NCBI GenBank assembly: GCA_029547205.1
Contig: JAKPPT010000132.1
Location: 1 to 64,000, forward strand
Length of the DNA: 64,000 nucleotides
Direction: 5' to 3'
From: Spirochaetota bacterium
GTDB taxonomy: Bacteria; Spirochaetota; Spirochaetia; Treponematales; UBA12059
Shown: in pieces, positions 1 to 9,434 of the stretch
Layout of the letters: every line of letters starts with the position of its first letter
Numbering within the stretch: position 1 is the first letter of the stretch
Position numbers and translations under genes: made by a program
Notes under the pieces: model-generated
Database searches by the model: none
Seen by the model: the letters and a program-made list of their open reading frames with translations, nothing else
What the model was told of the DNA's origin: nothing

Positions 1-45
1 GCCGCCAGCGTTTGTTCTGAGCCAGGATCAAACTCTCCATCATAG
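1..45 (-). rRNA. rrs: 16S ribosomal RNA, 5' end only
   Basis: The reverse complement of the first 40 bases contains the universal 27F site (AGAGTTTGATCCTGGCTCAG) followed by AACAAACGCTGGCGGC, the conserved start of bacterial 16S rRNA; this form is typical of spirochaetes. The gene runs leftward out of the window, so only its first ~45 bases are present. The exact mature 5' end is uncertain by a few bases. Confidence 0.97.
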
Positions 46-386
46 TATACTAAAAGCCTTTCGGCCCTTAGCTTCCTCATAATAGAAAGCAATTGCGCTC
101 CGCTTCTTCAAGCGTCGCTTGTGGCTTCAATCTCCCTTCACCAGCACCCGAAAGCTCTCGCCCCCAAGGCTAGTAAAGTGTATTCAAACCTTCCTGTCCT
201 GCTTCTCCATCCCTATACTGTTAAAGAACCTTTTTAGTGCCACGCACCATGAGGCACATGACGCGCCTTCAGTATCGGCGTGTTCCCGCACTTTCTTTAC
301 TACTTGCTTTGATTATTGGCTCAAAGATCCCGTAGCCTGCCGCTTTGTTCCAGAGAGCGTCAGCTACCTGCGCGACAGTGGTGCTA
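46..386 (-). other. rRNA operon leader (non-coding)
   Basis: This is the stretch between the predicted rRNA promoter and the 16S gene, about 340 bases, expected to hold pre-rRNA processing and antitermination signals. I see no convincing gene in it. An open frame on the plus strand (119-430) is cysteine- and serine-rich, antisense to the leader, and matches nothing I recognise. Confidence 0.6.
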
Positions 387-415
387 TGTATATCAGTATT
401 TTAAAAATGTGTCAA
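387..415 (-). promoter_or_regulatory. Sigma70-type rRNA promoter
   Basis: On the minus strand a perfect -35 box TTGACA (410-415) is followed after exactly 17 bases by TATACA (387-392). Transcription would start near 380 and read toward the 16S gene. A near-consensus promoter is expected for an rRNA operon. Confidence 0.75.
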
Positions 416-445
416 GCAGTCTATTGCTAAATAGCAAATAATTTT

Positions 446-474
446 TTGACATGTGATACAAAAAACATCATACT
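446..474 (+). promoter_or_regulatory. Promoter of the diguanylate cyclase gene
   Basis: TTGACA (446-451), a 17-base spacer and CATACT (469-474) precede the ATG at 491. The TTG inside this -35 box also opens the longest reading frame, which is why I reject a start at 446. The leader would be only about 10 bases and holds no clear ribosome binding site. Confidence 0.5.
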
Positions 475-490
475 TAATATTAGAAAAAAA

Positions 491-1552
491 ATGAAACGGA
501 AACTATACAGTAAGCGATTACTAGTTTCTCAAAGCATAAAAGAAAACTTTCCTGTGCTTTTTAAATACGACGCTCGATCAATTCATAAAAAAGTCTACCT
601 CTATAAAATAAGTGCAACTGTAATTGCTTCTGTTACCCTTTTTTTATCAACATATCATAGTTCGTTCGTATTGATGGAAATCCTTTTGCTGGGCTATCTA
701 GCATTGAATGTTGTATTATATATAAAACCAAGTCTCATAGCATACAAATTCTACAATAACTGGTCTCTCTACTTCGATATGCTGTTTATATCCTCTCTTG
801 TGATCATACGGGGCGGGATACGGTCGGATTTTTTTCTTGGCTATATCCTCATACTACAATATCTTGCATATCTTCCTGAAACCAAACCGATAATTTTAAC
901 ACTAATCCCTATATGCATTCTTTATGCTCTTTCCTGTGTGCTCGCAATCAAATCATTAAACCTTGATTGGGGCAGATACATAATACGAATTTCATTCTTT
1001 ACTGCAAGCTACTACATTATTAGTTATTCCATTAAACAAATTAAATCTGCTGATGCAATTAAAAAATACGCTTTTGATAAAGTCTTTCATGACAAACTAA
1101 CAGGTGTTTATAATCGCAATCTATACGAGGAAGTTTTCTCAGAACAAAATATCACTCATTCAGGTCTTTGCTGTGTTATGCTCGATATCGATAATATGAA
1201 GCAAATCAATGACACCTATGGACATCAGGCTGGCGATAAAGTATTAAAAACAATTGGCGAAATAATTCTATCCAATATTCGTGAAACCGATATCTGTATT
1301 CGATATGGTGGTGATGAGTTTTTCATTCTTTTTAACCACATATCGGAAAAAGATTGTTTTCAGCTCATGCAACGCATTATGAACAAAGTACGAGTAGTGA
1401 GCATTAAACTAGACAATGCTACTATTCATTTTTCTGCATCGTATGGACTCTATGCAATACCGCATGGTACTACTTATGAAGCTGCTGTAGCTGAAGTCGA
1501 TAAGCGTCTTTATGAAAACAAGCGGACCAATAAGCATACCACTATACAATAA
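491..1552 (+). CDS. Membrane-bound diguanylate cyclase (GGDEF)
   Basis: Makes cyclic di-GMP from two GTP. The N-terminal ~190 residues are hydrophobic with about five or six membrane segments and resemble no sensor domain I can name. The C-terminal GGDEF domain starts near KLTGVYNR and has the metal-binding DIDNMKQINDTYGH stretch and an intact active site GGDEF at residues 273-277. RETD at 264-267, five residues ahead of it, matches the RxxD product-inhibition site, so feedback control is likely. I start at ATG 491 rather than at the TTG at 446, which lies in the promoter. It stands alone, diverging from the rRNA promoter. The signal sensed is unknown. Confidence 0.88.
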   Translation: MKRKLYSKRLLVSQSIKENFPVLFKYDARSIHKKVYLYKISATVIASVTLFLSTYHSSFVLMEILLLGYLALNVVLYIKPSLIAYKFYNNWSLYFDMLFISSLVIIRGGIRSDFFLGYILILQYLAYLPETKPIILTLIPICILYALSCVLAIKSLNLDWGRYIIRISFFTASYYIISYSIKQIKSADAIKKYAFDKVFHDKLTGVYNRNLYEEVFSEQNITHSGLCCVMLDIDNMKQINDTYGHQAGDKVLKTIGEIILSNIRETDICIRYGGDEFFILFNHISEKDCFQLMQRIMNKVRVVSIKLDNATIHFSASYGLYAIPHGTTYEAAVAEVDKRLYENKRTNKHTTIQ

Positions 1553-1721
1553 AACTAGCATGCTCGCTGAATAGCTAACCATGCCAGTAGTGCATTACCA
1601 CTCTGCCTCATTCAAAATTTTAGAACATTCAATCTTTTCAAGTATCCTATAGTAGTATATACTGAGAGCAATACGAACAGGATAAAACCTGACAGCTAAC
1701 TTACTTTAAGGAGATTATTGT

Positions 1722-3524
1722 ATGGATACCAGCAAAATACCAGCTCGAAATGAAGTTCCTGCAGAGCACAAATGGAATCTCTCTAAACTATTTAAAAACG
1801 AAAAAGAGTGGGAAGATGGACTCAAAGCACTCGAGGCAATGATTCCAAGTATCGAAACGTACAAGGGGACACTTGCACAATCTGCACAATCGTTTCATAA
1901 AGCACTTGAATTCAATAAAGCATACTCACTGCTCGCTGAACGTGTAGGACACTATGCTCAATTACGACTCACCGAAGACGAAGGCAATTCTGATAGTCGC
2001 AACCGAGTCGGACGCTACATGATGCTTGCAACGCAAGGACAGGGAGCATGGAGCTGGTTTGTACCGGAAATTCAGAAGATTCCCGAAGCATCAATAAACA
2101 ACTGGCTTGAGCAACCCGAATTTGAAGAATATCGTATTTTTGTAAAGAAAATTCTACGCAACAAACCGCATATTCTCTCAGAAGATGAAGAACGGCTCCT
2201 TGCACTTGCCATGGATGCAGCTACAACGCCGAGCGAAGCATTCAGCGTTCTCACCAATGTTGATATGGATTTTGGCACAATTGATACTCCAGAAGGACCT
2301 CGTCCGCTTTCTCAGTCAACGTATTCCAGCTTTCTCCACAGCAAGAATAGAAGTATCCGCGAAAAAGCATACAAACAGTTTTATGAACAGTTTGATAAAC
2401 ATAAAAATACGCTTGCTGCACTCTATTCTGGTTCCTGCAAACTTGATTATTACAACGCAAAGGTAAGAAAATTTTCTTCCTGCCGTGCTCAGCCTCTCTT
2501 TGAAGACGATGTACCAGAATCTGTGTATGATAACCTTATTGCTACGGTAAGCAACAATCTTCCTGCATTGCATGAATACTACGAACTGCGAAAGCGAGTG
2601 CTAAAACTTGATGAACTCAGACACTACGACGTCTATGTACCACTTGTAGATAGTGTAAAAGTTGAACACACTTGGGAACAGGCCGTTGATGTCATAGCAA
2701 AAGCACTCGCGCCACTCGGCGAAGAATATGTTTCCACAGTGAAGAACGGACTTTTGCATGGCTGGGCTGACCGATATGAAAACAAAGGAAAACGTTCAGG
2801 AGCTTTTTCGTGGGGTTCATACACGAGCGACCCATATATCATGATGAACTTCAAACAAGATGTACTCCGTGATGTCTTTACCATGGCTCATGAAGGCGGA
2901 CATTCGATGCACAGTTGGTACAGCGCTCGAAACAACCCCTTTATGCACTATAACTACACAATATTCGAAGCAGAAGTTGCAAGCACATTCAATGAAGCTC
3001 TCCTCTTTGAATACATGTACAATAATACAAACGACCAAGCGTTAAAAAATTATCTTCTTTCCAGCAGAATTGATGACATCCTAGCAACATTATTCAGACA
3101 GACTATGTTTGCTGAATTTGAATACAAAGCTCACAGTATGCTTGAAAACGGAGAACCACTAACAGTTGATGCAATACGAAACATGTATCGTAAATTGCTT
3201 GAAAAATACTTTGGTCCTGCAATGAAATTTGAAACCGTGAGCGATCTGGAATGTCTACGCATTCCGCATTTCTATGGCGCATTCTATGTGTATAAATACT
3301 CAACAGGAATTTCCGCATCAATTGCACTTGCCAAAAAGGTGATGTCTGGAGAACCAGGAGCTAAAGAAAATTACTTTAAGTTCCTTTCGTCCGGCGGTTC
3401 ACGATTCCCAATCGAAGCACTTAAAGTTGCTGGTGTCGATATGACTACATCAGCACCAATTCAAGCTGCATGTGATGAATTTACTCGACTTATTGACCAA
3501 TTTAAGCAAAACATGAAAATGTAA
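1722..3524 (+). CDS. pepF: Oligoendopeptidase F (peptidase family M3B)
   Basis: Cytoplasmic zinc metallopeptidase that trims short peptides, normal length for the family (600 residues). The zinc site HEGGH lies at residues 390-394 in the context MAHEGGHSMHSWY, typical of M3B, and a FEAEVASTFNEAL segment downstream supplies the third ligand region. N-terminal helices resemble the PepF lobe. An AAGGAGA ribosome site precedes the ATG. It is monocistronic, ending at a strong hairpin terminator. Together with peptidase T further right it fits an organism living on peptides. No signal peptide is seen. Confidence 0.95.
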   Translation: MDTSKIPARNEVPAEHKWNLSKLFKNEKEWEDGLKALEAMIPSIETYKGTLAQSAQSFHKALEFNKAYSLLAERVGHYAQLRLTEDEGNSDSRNRVGRYMMLATQGQGAWSWFVPEIQKIPEASINNWLEQPEFEEYRIFVKKILRNKPHILSEDEERLLALAMDAATTPSEAFSVLTNVDMDFGTIDTPEGPRPLSQSTYSSFLHSKNRSIREKAYKQFYEQFDKHKNTLAALYSGSCKLDYYNAKVRKFSSCRAQPLFEDDVPESVYDNLIATVSNNLPALHEYYELRKRVLKLDELRHYDVYVPLVDSVKVEHTWEQAVDVIAKALAPLGEEYVSTVKNGLLHGWADRYENKGKRSGAFSWGSYTSDPYIMMNFKQDVLRDVFTMAHEGGHSMHSWYSARNNPFMHYNYTIFEAEVASTFNEALLFEYMYNNTNDQALKNYLLSSRIDDILATLFRQTMFAEFEYKAHSMLENGEPLTVDAIRNMYRKLLEKYFGPAMKFETVSDLECLRIPHFYGAFYVYKYSTGISASIALAKKVMSGEPGAKENYFKFLSSGGSRFPIEALKVAGVDMTTSAPIQAACDEFTRLIDQFKQNMKM

Positions 3525-3549
3525 GCTTCTTTGTTAGTGAAATAAAAAG

Positions 3550-3592
3550 TGGGCTGCATACACTTCAATGTATGACAGCCCATTTTATTTTT
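3550..3592. terminator. Bidirectional Rho-independent terminator
   Basis: TGGGCTG-CATACA pairs with TGTATG-A-CAGCCCA (one bulged A) around a six-base loop, followed by TTTTATTTTT on the plus strand and by a T-run on the minus strand too. It serves pepF and the convergent gene ending at 3621. Confidence 0.85.
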
Positions 3593-3620
3593 AAAACCGA
3601 TTTCTATATATTGTCTATAG

Positions 3621-4946
3621 TCATTCAATCTGAAGCACTTCTACCTCAATGGTATCATATATTGCATATTGGTCTTGAAATTTATCTTTAGGAAATTGAT
3701 CAAGAATTTGATATGAAAACTTAGCTTGAGAAGGAATATAGCCCCTATCGTTTGTGAGCACAAAAATCTCTTTACCTCTCACTATAATCTCATTATCTTT
3801 TTTGTATAATATCCGTACTTTTAGCAAGTTAATTCTTGAACTTCCTGAATTATAAAAAACAAGAACAGTTTTTCCTATATAATCCTTTACACCTGAAACA
3901 ACTGTACTATTCCTGAGATATACATCTAATGCCTTATCCGCTTCTGGCTTTTGTGCCCATATGACAGACAGTTTTGTATTAAGATTAGCTTCCTGTGCAG
4001 GCTCTGCATCATACAATGTTGGAGTTATGACAATTTTCTTTATATCAGGCGCAGCACCTTTTGAATATTCAAAAATATTAACTGGATAGACCTCATGGGG
4101 CTTTAGTGAAGCATGATAAGTATCAATCACTGAGACACTTTTTGTTTTCAGGACATTTCCATCAGACCCATACCAAGCAATCTCAAACTCAAGATTAAAT
4201 ACTTCGATGTTTTCTGAAGCAATTAAACCTTTAACAATAACGGAAAACGAAGGTTCAGCAAGCTGATATATCAACAATACACTTGATTGAGTTATGAATT
4301 GTAATCCCTTAAGTTTTTCCGGGAAAATTACAGTTATTGGTATTTCTTTTTTAGCTACAAACGAATCATTTGAATTTTCTGCAATACTTTTAGGCTTTGA
4401 TTCATTTGTTTGTGTTCTTAACACAGGTAATTCTTTATCCCCAATCTGCCCACTATAACGCCCTCTTAAAACAAAAAAGAAAAACGCACCACACAAGCAT
4501 AAAAAGGAAATAACCTTAACGACATACAATCTTTTTATTCCTTGTACTTCCTTTATACCATCAAATGCAGCTTTTTGCGAGACATCGCATGTTAATGCTT
4601 TTTTATACATTGATAATGCTTTTGAATAATAACCAAACGGGAATAACTTTTTTCTACTAAAAGCCTTATAGACAGAACCAAGCAAAACATACACTTCAGC
4701 ATCGTTTGGGAACATATCGAGCGCAATCAGTGCTTCTGCTTCAGCATCTTTCAACATTCCTTGCTTTAAATATTCTTTACTTCGTATTATTGATTTTTGT
4801 GCGTATTGTTTAACAATTTCTAAATCTTTATCGGTATAACCAAGATCGGATACTATAGTATAAATGTCATAATTTGAATGAGCTTCTTGTTTGAGTTGTT
4901 CCATCCTCGATATAAAGCGCTGTACTATATCGTTTTCATCTTCCAT
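3621..4946 (-). CDS. Single-pass membrane protein with TPR-like N-terminus, unknown function
   Basis: I do not recognise a named family. Residues ~45-135 form helix pairs of TPR type (segments around AEAEALIALDMFPNDAEVYV and YSKALSMYKKAL). One membrane helix follows at ~141-161, so the TPR part should be cytoplasmic. The remaining ~280 residues are rich in beta strands and would lie outside the membrane, perhaps as paired Ig-like or FxLYD-like domains. No catalytic motif is visible. A consensus promoter ends seven bases before the ATG with no ribosome site, suggesting a leaderless message. Probably an envelope scaffold; that is a guess. Confidence 0.7.
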   Translation of the reverse strand: MEDENDIVQRFISRMEQLKQEAHSNYDIYTIVSDLGYTDKDLEIVKQYAQKSIIRSKEYLKQGMLKDAEAEALIALDMFPNDAEVYVLLGSVYKAFSRKKLFPFGYYSKALSMYKKALTCDVSQKAAFDGIKEVQGIKRLYVVKVISFLCLCGAFFFFVLRGRYSGQIGDKELPVLRTQTNESKPKSIAENSNDSFVAKKEIPITVIFPEKLKGLQFITQSSVLLIYQLAEPSFSVIVKGLIASENIEVFNLEFEIAWYGSDGNVLKTKSVSVIDTYHASLKPHEVYPVNIFEYSKGAAPDIKKIVITPTLYDAEPAQEANLNTKLSVIWAQKPEADKALDVYLRNSTVVSGVKDYIGKTVLVFYNSGSSRINLLKVRILYKKDNEIIVRGKEIFVLTNDRGYIPSQAKFSYQILDQFPKDKFQDQYAIYDTIEVEVLQIE

Positions 4947-4953
4947 GTATCAG

Positions 4954-4982
4954 ATTATAAAATGATTAAGCAATCAAGACAA
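4954..4982 (-). promoter_or_regulatory. Promoter placing transcription start at the ATG (leaderless)
   Basis: TTGTCT (4977-4982), 17 bases, TATAAT (4954-4959), then seven bases and the ATG at 4946. No Shine-Dalgarno sequence fits in the gap. Confidence 0.6.
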
Positions 4983-4988
4983 GATTTT

Positions 4989-5402
4989 CTATAAATATTC
5001 TACCTTATAGCTTACATCAGCAAACTGCTTAAACATTGCCGATACTCCGCAATATTTTGTTTGAGAGAGTTCAATGGCTTTAGTGATATTATCACGGTTT
5101 AATCCATCACTCTCTCTAAACTGATATACTATTTCAACTTTATTATAATACTTGGGGTGTTCATCCGTAAGTTCGGCATTAACTTTAACATTAAACCAGG
5201 AGAGCGGCTCTCGCATTTTTTTTAAGATCGATACAACGTCCATACCAGTACACCCTGCCAGAGCTGCAAGCATTAGCGGTTTTGGGCGTGGGCCTAAATC
5301 TTTGCCACCCACAGATTCATCAGCATCAATAAGAATGGTGTGATTGTTAACCTGTACATCAAAAGCCATATCACCTTGCCAATTACAATCTATTGTATTC
5401 AT
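4989..5402 (-). CDS. OsmC/Ohr-family protein
   Basis: A 137-residue OsmC-fold protein. The family are small dimeric thiol peroxidases that reduce organic hydroperoxides. Both family cysteines are visible, one in LAGCTGMDV and one in KYCGVSAM, with the conserved PKPLMLAALAG helix before the first, so it is probably catalytically competent. A GGAGGG ribosome site precedes the ATG. It lies upstream of the TPR-like gene on the same strand, but that gene has its own promoter. A role in peroxide defence is inferred from the family; OsmC-like proteins of this subtype are poorly characterised. Confidence 0.9.
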   Translation of the reverse strand: MNTIDCNWQGDMAFDVQVNNHTILIDADESVGGKDLGPRPKPLMLAALAGCTGMDVVSILKKMREPLSWFNVKVNAELTDEHPKYYNKVEIVYQFRESDGLNRDNITKAIELSQTKYCGVSAMFKQFADVSYKVEYL

Positions 5403-5497
5403 ATAAACCCTCCATAAGCTATAAATTAAAAATAATCATAATTTGAACAATAGTCCAGACATTTATGACCAGAAGGAAACTAGTACTGTTCATCTAC

Positions 5498-5527
5498 TTG
5501 TGATTGTTACTTAAATAATAGTATAGT
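5498..5527 (+). promoter_or_regulatory. Promoter with very short leader
   Basis: TTGTGA (5498-5503), 18 bases, TATAGT (5522-5527), then nine bases to the ATG at 5537. There is no ribosome binding site, so the message would be leaderless or nearly so. Confidence 0.5.
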
Positions 5528-5536
5528 TCATACACT

Positions 5537-6784
5537 ATGAGTTCTCGCGTAGTTTTACAATCATATTTTCCAGCATTACAAGAAAAAAATTTCCGAATCT
5601 ATTGGATTGGTCAATGTGTATCGCTTATTGGTACATGGATGCAAAATGTAGGACAATCGTGGCTTGTACTGGAACTTACTGGTTCTGCTCAAAAGTTGAG
5701 TATTATCAGTGCCTTGCAGTTTTTTCCCATGATGCTGTTTTCTGCATTTGCAGGTCCAATTATCGACGCTTTTCCTAAAAAAAAGATTTTGTTATTCACA
5801 CAAACAGGTCTTGCAGTACTTGCCATGCTGCTTGCAATACTAACATGGACAAAGCTCATTCAATACTGGATGGTAGTCATACTCGCTCTATTACTTGGTT
5901 TTGTACAACTCATTGATAATCCCACGAGACATGCTTTTGTTATTGAACTTTCTGGTAAAGAGGCATTGACTAATGCGGTTGCACTCAACTCTGCAGCATT
6001 CAATTTAGCCCGAATGGCAGGACCAGCAGTAGCAGGAATTTTAATCGAAATAATTGGCACAGGTTCTTGCTTTTTTTTAAACAGTATTTCTTTTGTTGCA
6101 GTAATTATAGCGCTTCTCAATGTAACCGTTCAAACACATGCGTCTATAAAAAAACCAGAATCACTTAAAGAAATAGTATTACAAACAAAAGATGGTGTTA
6201 TCTATACTTTACGCAATAAAAATATTCTAATACCGCTGTTACTTCTTGGAATAATTAGCCTTGCAATCATAAACTACAATATTATGGTTCCTACATTTGC
6301 CAAGAATGTTTTGCAAAGAACTGCTTCAGGATATGGCTTTTTAATGACATCGCTTGGACTCGGTTCATTTGCTGCAGCACTCTCGCTTGCAGTACACAGT
6401 AAAACTAAACCATCATGGTTTCGCTTATATGGAGGAGCAGCAGGATTGAGTATTGCGTACATAGTATTAAGTTTACAACACAGTTATACTCTCAGTATCA
6501 TATTATTAGCTTTTATAGGATTTTGCACCATTTCACTTTCGACATCAACTAATGCAATATTGCAGCTTGAATCGGATAATGCTCATCGTGGCAGAGTAAT
6601 GAGTCTATACATGCTCATTTTTGGAGGCGTAACACCAATTGGAGCTCTTTACTGTGGAACGCTCATTGAACATTTTGGCATACCCACATACCTTCAGGTT
6701 TCTGGGAGTATCGGTATTGCAGCATCTATTGTAGCAGTTATTTTGAGTATGGTATTTTCAAAGCCTGTCTGTAAGAGCAACTGA
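5537..6784 (+). CDS. Major facilitator superfamily exporter, EntS-like
   Basis: A 415-residue protein with about 12 hydrophobic helices. The N-terminus (FRIYWIGQCVSLIGTWMQ) is the hallmark of the MFS_3/EntS-type branch, which exports siderophores, drugs or other small molecules using the proton gradient. The NPTRHAFVIEL segment in the cytoplasmic loop is also typical. The substrate cannot be read from sequence. It stands alone and its 3' end overlaps the convergent gene by 27 bases. Confidence 0.9.
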   Translation: MSSRVVLQSYFPALQEKNFRIYWIGQCVSLIGTWMQNVGQSWLVLELTGSAQKLSIISALQFFPMMLFSAFAGPIIDAFPKKKILLFTQTGLAVLAMLLAILTWTKLIQYWMVVILALLLGFVQLIDNPTRHAFVIELSGKEALTNAVALNSAAFNLARMAGPAVAGILIEIIGTGSCFFLNSISFVAVIIALLNVTVQTHASIKKPESLKEIVLQTKDGVIYTLRNKNILIPLLLLGIISLAIINYNIMVPTFAKNVLQRTASGYGFLMTSLGLGSFAAALSLAVHSKTKPSWFRLYGGAAGLSIAYIVLSLQHSYTLSIILLAFIGFCTISLSTSTNAILQLESDNAHRGRVMSLYMLIFGGVTPIGALYCGTLIEHFGIPTYLQVSGSIGIAASIVAVILSMVFSKPVCKSN

Positions 6785-7267
6785 CACCTTAAAAACATTT
6801 CTGTTATCAAACTGAACTGATGTTATCCAGGCATAACCAGTTTTATATGAAACTGCAAGTATTGCACGGTGCAATGCCAGGAGACCTGGTGATTCCGCAT
6901 AGAGGCCACCGGTTCCAAGTTCATTAACATGTATGGTTACCACTATATGTTTTTTTGCTTTTGGAAGTGTTTTTTTTGGTTGAATCGAGACAGTATATCT
7001 ATACAATACACCGCTTTTAGTTTCTTTTACTGATTGTGCTGTACCAGTTGTAAAAGAAAATTCATATGAACGTACATATGAAATATTTTTCCCATTTTTT
7101 GTAAAATATGTAGGTACAAATACTGATACAGCTTCAATTGGAACTACAGCATGAGTTGCCCAAAGATTTTCACCTTCGGTACTGACTTTTGTTTTCACAA
7201 TATATACATCCTCCGCCATCGCCGTAAGAGCAACAAAAACCAGAAGTACAACTATTAATTTTTTCAT
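6758..7267 (-). CDS. Small secreted protein of unknown function
   Basis: About 169 residues starting MKKLIVVLLVFVALTAMAED, a classic cleavable signal peptide, so the product goes to the periplasm or beyond. The mature part is beta-rich with no motif I recognise. I chose the ATG at 7267; the frame is open two codons further to a TTG. The only ribosome site is a weak GGGG. The last 27 bases overlap the MFS gene tail on the other strand with no terminator between, so convergent transcripts must overlap. Confidence 0.65.
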   Translation of the reverse strand: MKKLIVVLLVFVALTAMAEDVYIVKTKVSTEGENLWATHAVVPIEAVSVFVPTYFTKNGKNISYVRSYEFSFTTGTAQSVKETKSGVLYRYTVSIQPKKTLPKAKKHIVVTIHVNELGTGGLYAESPGLLALHRAILAVSYKTGYAWITSVQFDNRNVFKVSVALTDRL

Positions 7268-7368
7268 AACCAACCCCAGATAAGTTCATAAGATTTTATG
7301 TTCACAAATACCATGATATTCATTATAATAGCGCATGAATTATTACTTTTCAGCACGAGGATAACAAT

Positions 7369-7560
7369 ATGGAACCATGTATTGTAACGGAAAATAAAAA
7401 GCGCTGTAACTGCACATATCCATGCGAAAAGCATGGAAAATGCTGTGAATGCATAGCATACCATCGAAGTAATGGCGAACTACCGGCTTGCTATTTTAAT
7501 AAGGAAGCTGAAAAAACATATAATAGATCTATCGCTTACTACATTTCGATGCAGAAATAG
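7369..7560 (+). CDS. Small cysteine-rich protein, DUF6485 type
   Basis: Sixty-three residues with seven cysteines, including [17 protein letters not shown] and the tail [21 protein letters not shown] recognise this pattern from small cytosolic proteins of anaerobes (DUF6485). The Cys/His spacing suggests a metal-binding knuckle, but no function is established. An AGGA ribosome site lies before the ATG. It ends four bases before the convergent cyclase gene. Confidence 0.8.
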   Translation: MEPCIVTENKKRCNCTYPCEKHGKCCECIAYHRSNGELPACYFNKEAEKTYNRSIAYYISMQK

Positions 7561-7563
7561 CAA

Positions 7564-9003
7564 TCACATTTTGCACACACTATTTTTACCATGCGTTTTT
7601 GCTGAGTAAAGAGCCTTATCCGCTCTTTTAATAATTTCGATACTGCTATCGTGTTGTGAAAATGATGTAAGCCCGATACTAAGTGTAATTACTATTGCTT
7701 GTTTTTCATAAACAATAGAATTATTTATGGCTACCTGCCGAATTCGGTCTGCTATTTCAAAGGCGGTATTTACAGAACAATCATTAAAAATAACAACAAA
7801 CTCTTCTCCACCCCATCGTGCAAAAAAATCACCTGAACGAATTACTCCTTGTATTCGTTTTGTCAATTCTACCAATATATAATCACCAGCAAGATGACCA
7901 TATGTATCATTTACATCCTTAAAATCATCAATATCAAGTATTGCAAATGATAACGGTTTTTGAGAAATTTTCGCATGTTCTAATGCAATTTCTATTGTCT
8001 CTCGAAATGTTTGCCGGTTTGCAATTCCCGTAAGCGTATCGATTTGTGCTAAATGTTCTATTCGACTTTGATACGTATTTAATACACGGATCGAAACAAA
8101 AAGTGCTATACCAGCAATTAACAATGATAAAAGAATATCTATATATAAAATTATCTTTAATTTGCTTACTGAAACTGTATCCGATTGATTTACAATTAAA
8201 TACCATCCCAATTCAGGTATGTAGCGTGTATTTGTAAAATATTTTTTATTATCAAAGTTATATGAAAACTGATAAAACTCATTGTTTAATATAGCATCAG
8301 CATAATTTCCGATTCCTGGAACATTTTTAAGAAACATTCCTTCTATAAAGGTACCAGCATTATATAAAACTATTTTCCCTTCTTTGTCTGTAAAATAGAT
8401 TTCACGATTATATTGATTCTGATACTTTGCAATCAGTGCTTTTACAAAAGAAACAGAAAGGCCCACACCAGTAGCTCCAATAAATTTATGATTATAGTCA
8501 AATACTTTATAATTAACGAATATTGTCATGGTATCATTATTAGCCATATCGGGGTCTACATTGATCTCAAACTCTGGCTCCATTTCTCGTACTCTAAAAA
8601 ACCAGACATCCCGGGGTTCATATTCACTTACTGTTTTTAAAATTCCTTCAGCATGATAATAAATCTTTGTTCTGTCAGAAACAAAAAATGATGTGAATGT
8701 TTTGTATCGATCTTTGATTTGCTTTAAGTATCGAACCATGGCTTGAGTATCCTTTTCTCCATGTAAAATCCAATCACGAACAAAAGTATCATTAGCCATT
8801 AAAGAAGATATAAACATTGGCATTAGAAGATCTTTCTGGATTTCAGAATAAATATTATCACTCGTAAGCGGGAGATCTGTAGTGGTAATTTGTTTCCATA
8901 CCCCCTGCAAAGCTACTTGGTAAGTAGCATAGCTCGTTGCAACAAAACAACCGACTACAAAGAATGACAAAAAAACCATGGTACGAACTTTTTTCTTATG
9001 CAT
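7564..9003 (-). CDS. Cache-domain diguanylate cyclase
   Basis: A 479-residue transmembrane sensor-cyclase. A membrane helix at ~8-28 and a second at ~283-305 bracket an extracytoplasmic region of about 250 residues with Cache/PAS-like traits (ATGVGLSVSFVKALI; IYFTDKEGKIVLYN), which in the family binds small metabolites such as amino acids. The GGDEF domain follows, with an intact site GGEEF (398-402) and an RSGD inhibition site (389-392) exactly five residues earlier. A ribosome site AAGGAA precedes the ATG. With the gene at 491 this makes two cyclases in 9 kb; no phosphodiesterase is seen in the window. Confidence 0.92.
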   Translation of the reverse strand: MHKKKVRTMVFLSFFVVGCFVATSYATYQVALQGVWKQITTTDLPLTSDNIYSEIQKDLLMPMFISSLMANDTFVRDWILHGEKDTQAMVRYLKQIKDRYKTFTSFFVSDRTKIYYHAEGILKTVSEYEPRDVWFFRVREMEPEFEINVDPDMANNDTMTIFVNYKVFDYNHKFIGATGVGLSVSFVKALIAKYQNQYNREIYFTDKEGKIVLYNAGTFIEGMFLKNVPGIGNYADAILNNEFYQFSYNFDNKKYFTNTRYIPELGWYLIVNQSDTVSVSKLKIILYIDILLSLLIAGIALFVSIRVLNTYQSRIEHLAQIDTLTGIANRQTFRETIEIALEHAKISQKPLSFAILDIDDFKDVNDTYGHLAGDYILVELTKRIQGVIRSGDFFARWGGEEFVVIFNDCSVNTAFEIADRIRQVAINNSIVYEKQAIVITLSIGLTSFSQHDSSIEIIKRADKALYSAKTHGKNSVCKM

Positions 9004-9200
9004 ACTTTATTCCTTAATAAGAAATATAATGGATAAAAAATTGGAATGCAATTTTTTAATTAATATACAAGTCTATGCCGTTCTGGATATGTGGTGATAA
9101 AAATCAGCAATTTCAAGGATTTTATCAACAATGAATAAGGCAGAGCTTTTACGCATATTGTTTTTGAACGTCCTGCAGTACACACTGTTATATAAGATAT

Positions 9201-9422
9201 TTGCTATGGTTAAAAACTTGCGATAGCGAAAATTGCTCCAAAATGGTTTCCATAAACACCTGTCTTATGGTAGACTTAAAAGGGCAAGTAGCTAGTGAAT
9301 CCATTGAACCAGCACAATATTCCAGAACAGGAGGTCAGTCGGACACTGCTCAGGGTGCTGTTGCAGCACCAGAGTTCCGTGAAGAACTCACTCATCAAGC
9401 TAAAGCACTTGGATACATATAA
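9201..9422 (+). pseudogene. Relic of an acetyl-CoA hydrolase/CoA-transferase gene
   Basis: The reading from ~9240 gives SKMVSINTCLMVDLKGQVAS, then SRTGGQSDTAQGAV, both strongly like the C-terminal domain of 4-hydroxybutyrate/butyryl-CoA:acetate CoA-transferases. It then jumps to APEFREELTHQAKALGYI, the usual last ~18 residues of that family. The ~70 residues normally between and the whole N-terminal ~300 are missing, so perhaps 65 of ~440 residues remain. Its stop lies 12 bases before the thiolase ATG, which suggests the two once formed an operon. The first ~15 codons of the open frame are probably not part of the old gene. Confidence 0.75.
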
Positions 9423-9434
9423 AAGGAGGTCTTT

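Noticed and set aside
119-430. 103-codon open frame opposite the rRNA leader
   Set aside because: No ribosome site, odd Ser/Cys-rich composition, and it runs antisense through the rRNA leader and promoter.
7264-7464. 66-codon minus-strand frame between the secreted protein and the small Cys-rich protein
   Set aside because: Antisense to the DUF6485-like gene and overlaps the upstream region of the gene at 6758-7267; no supporting signals.
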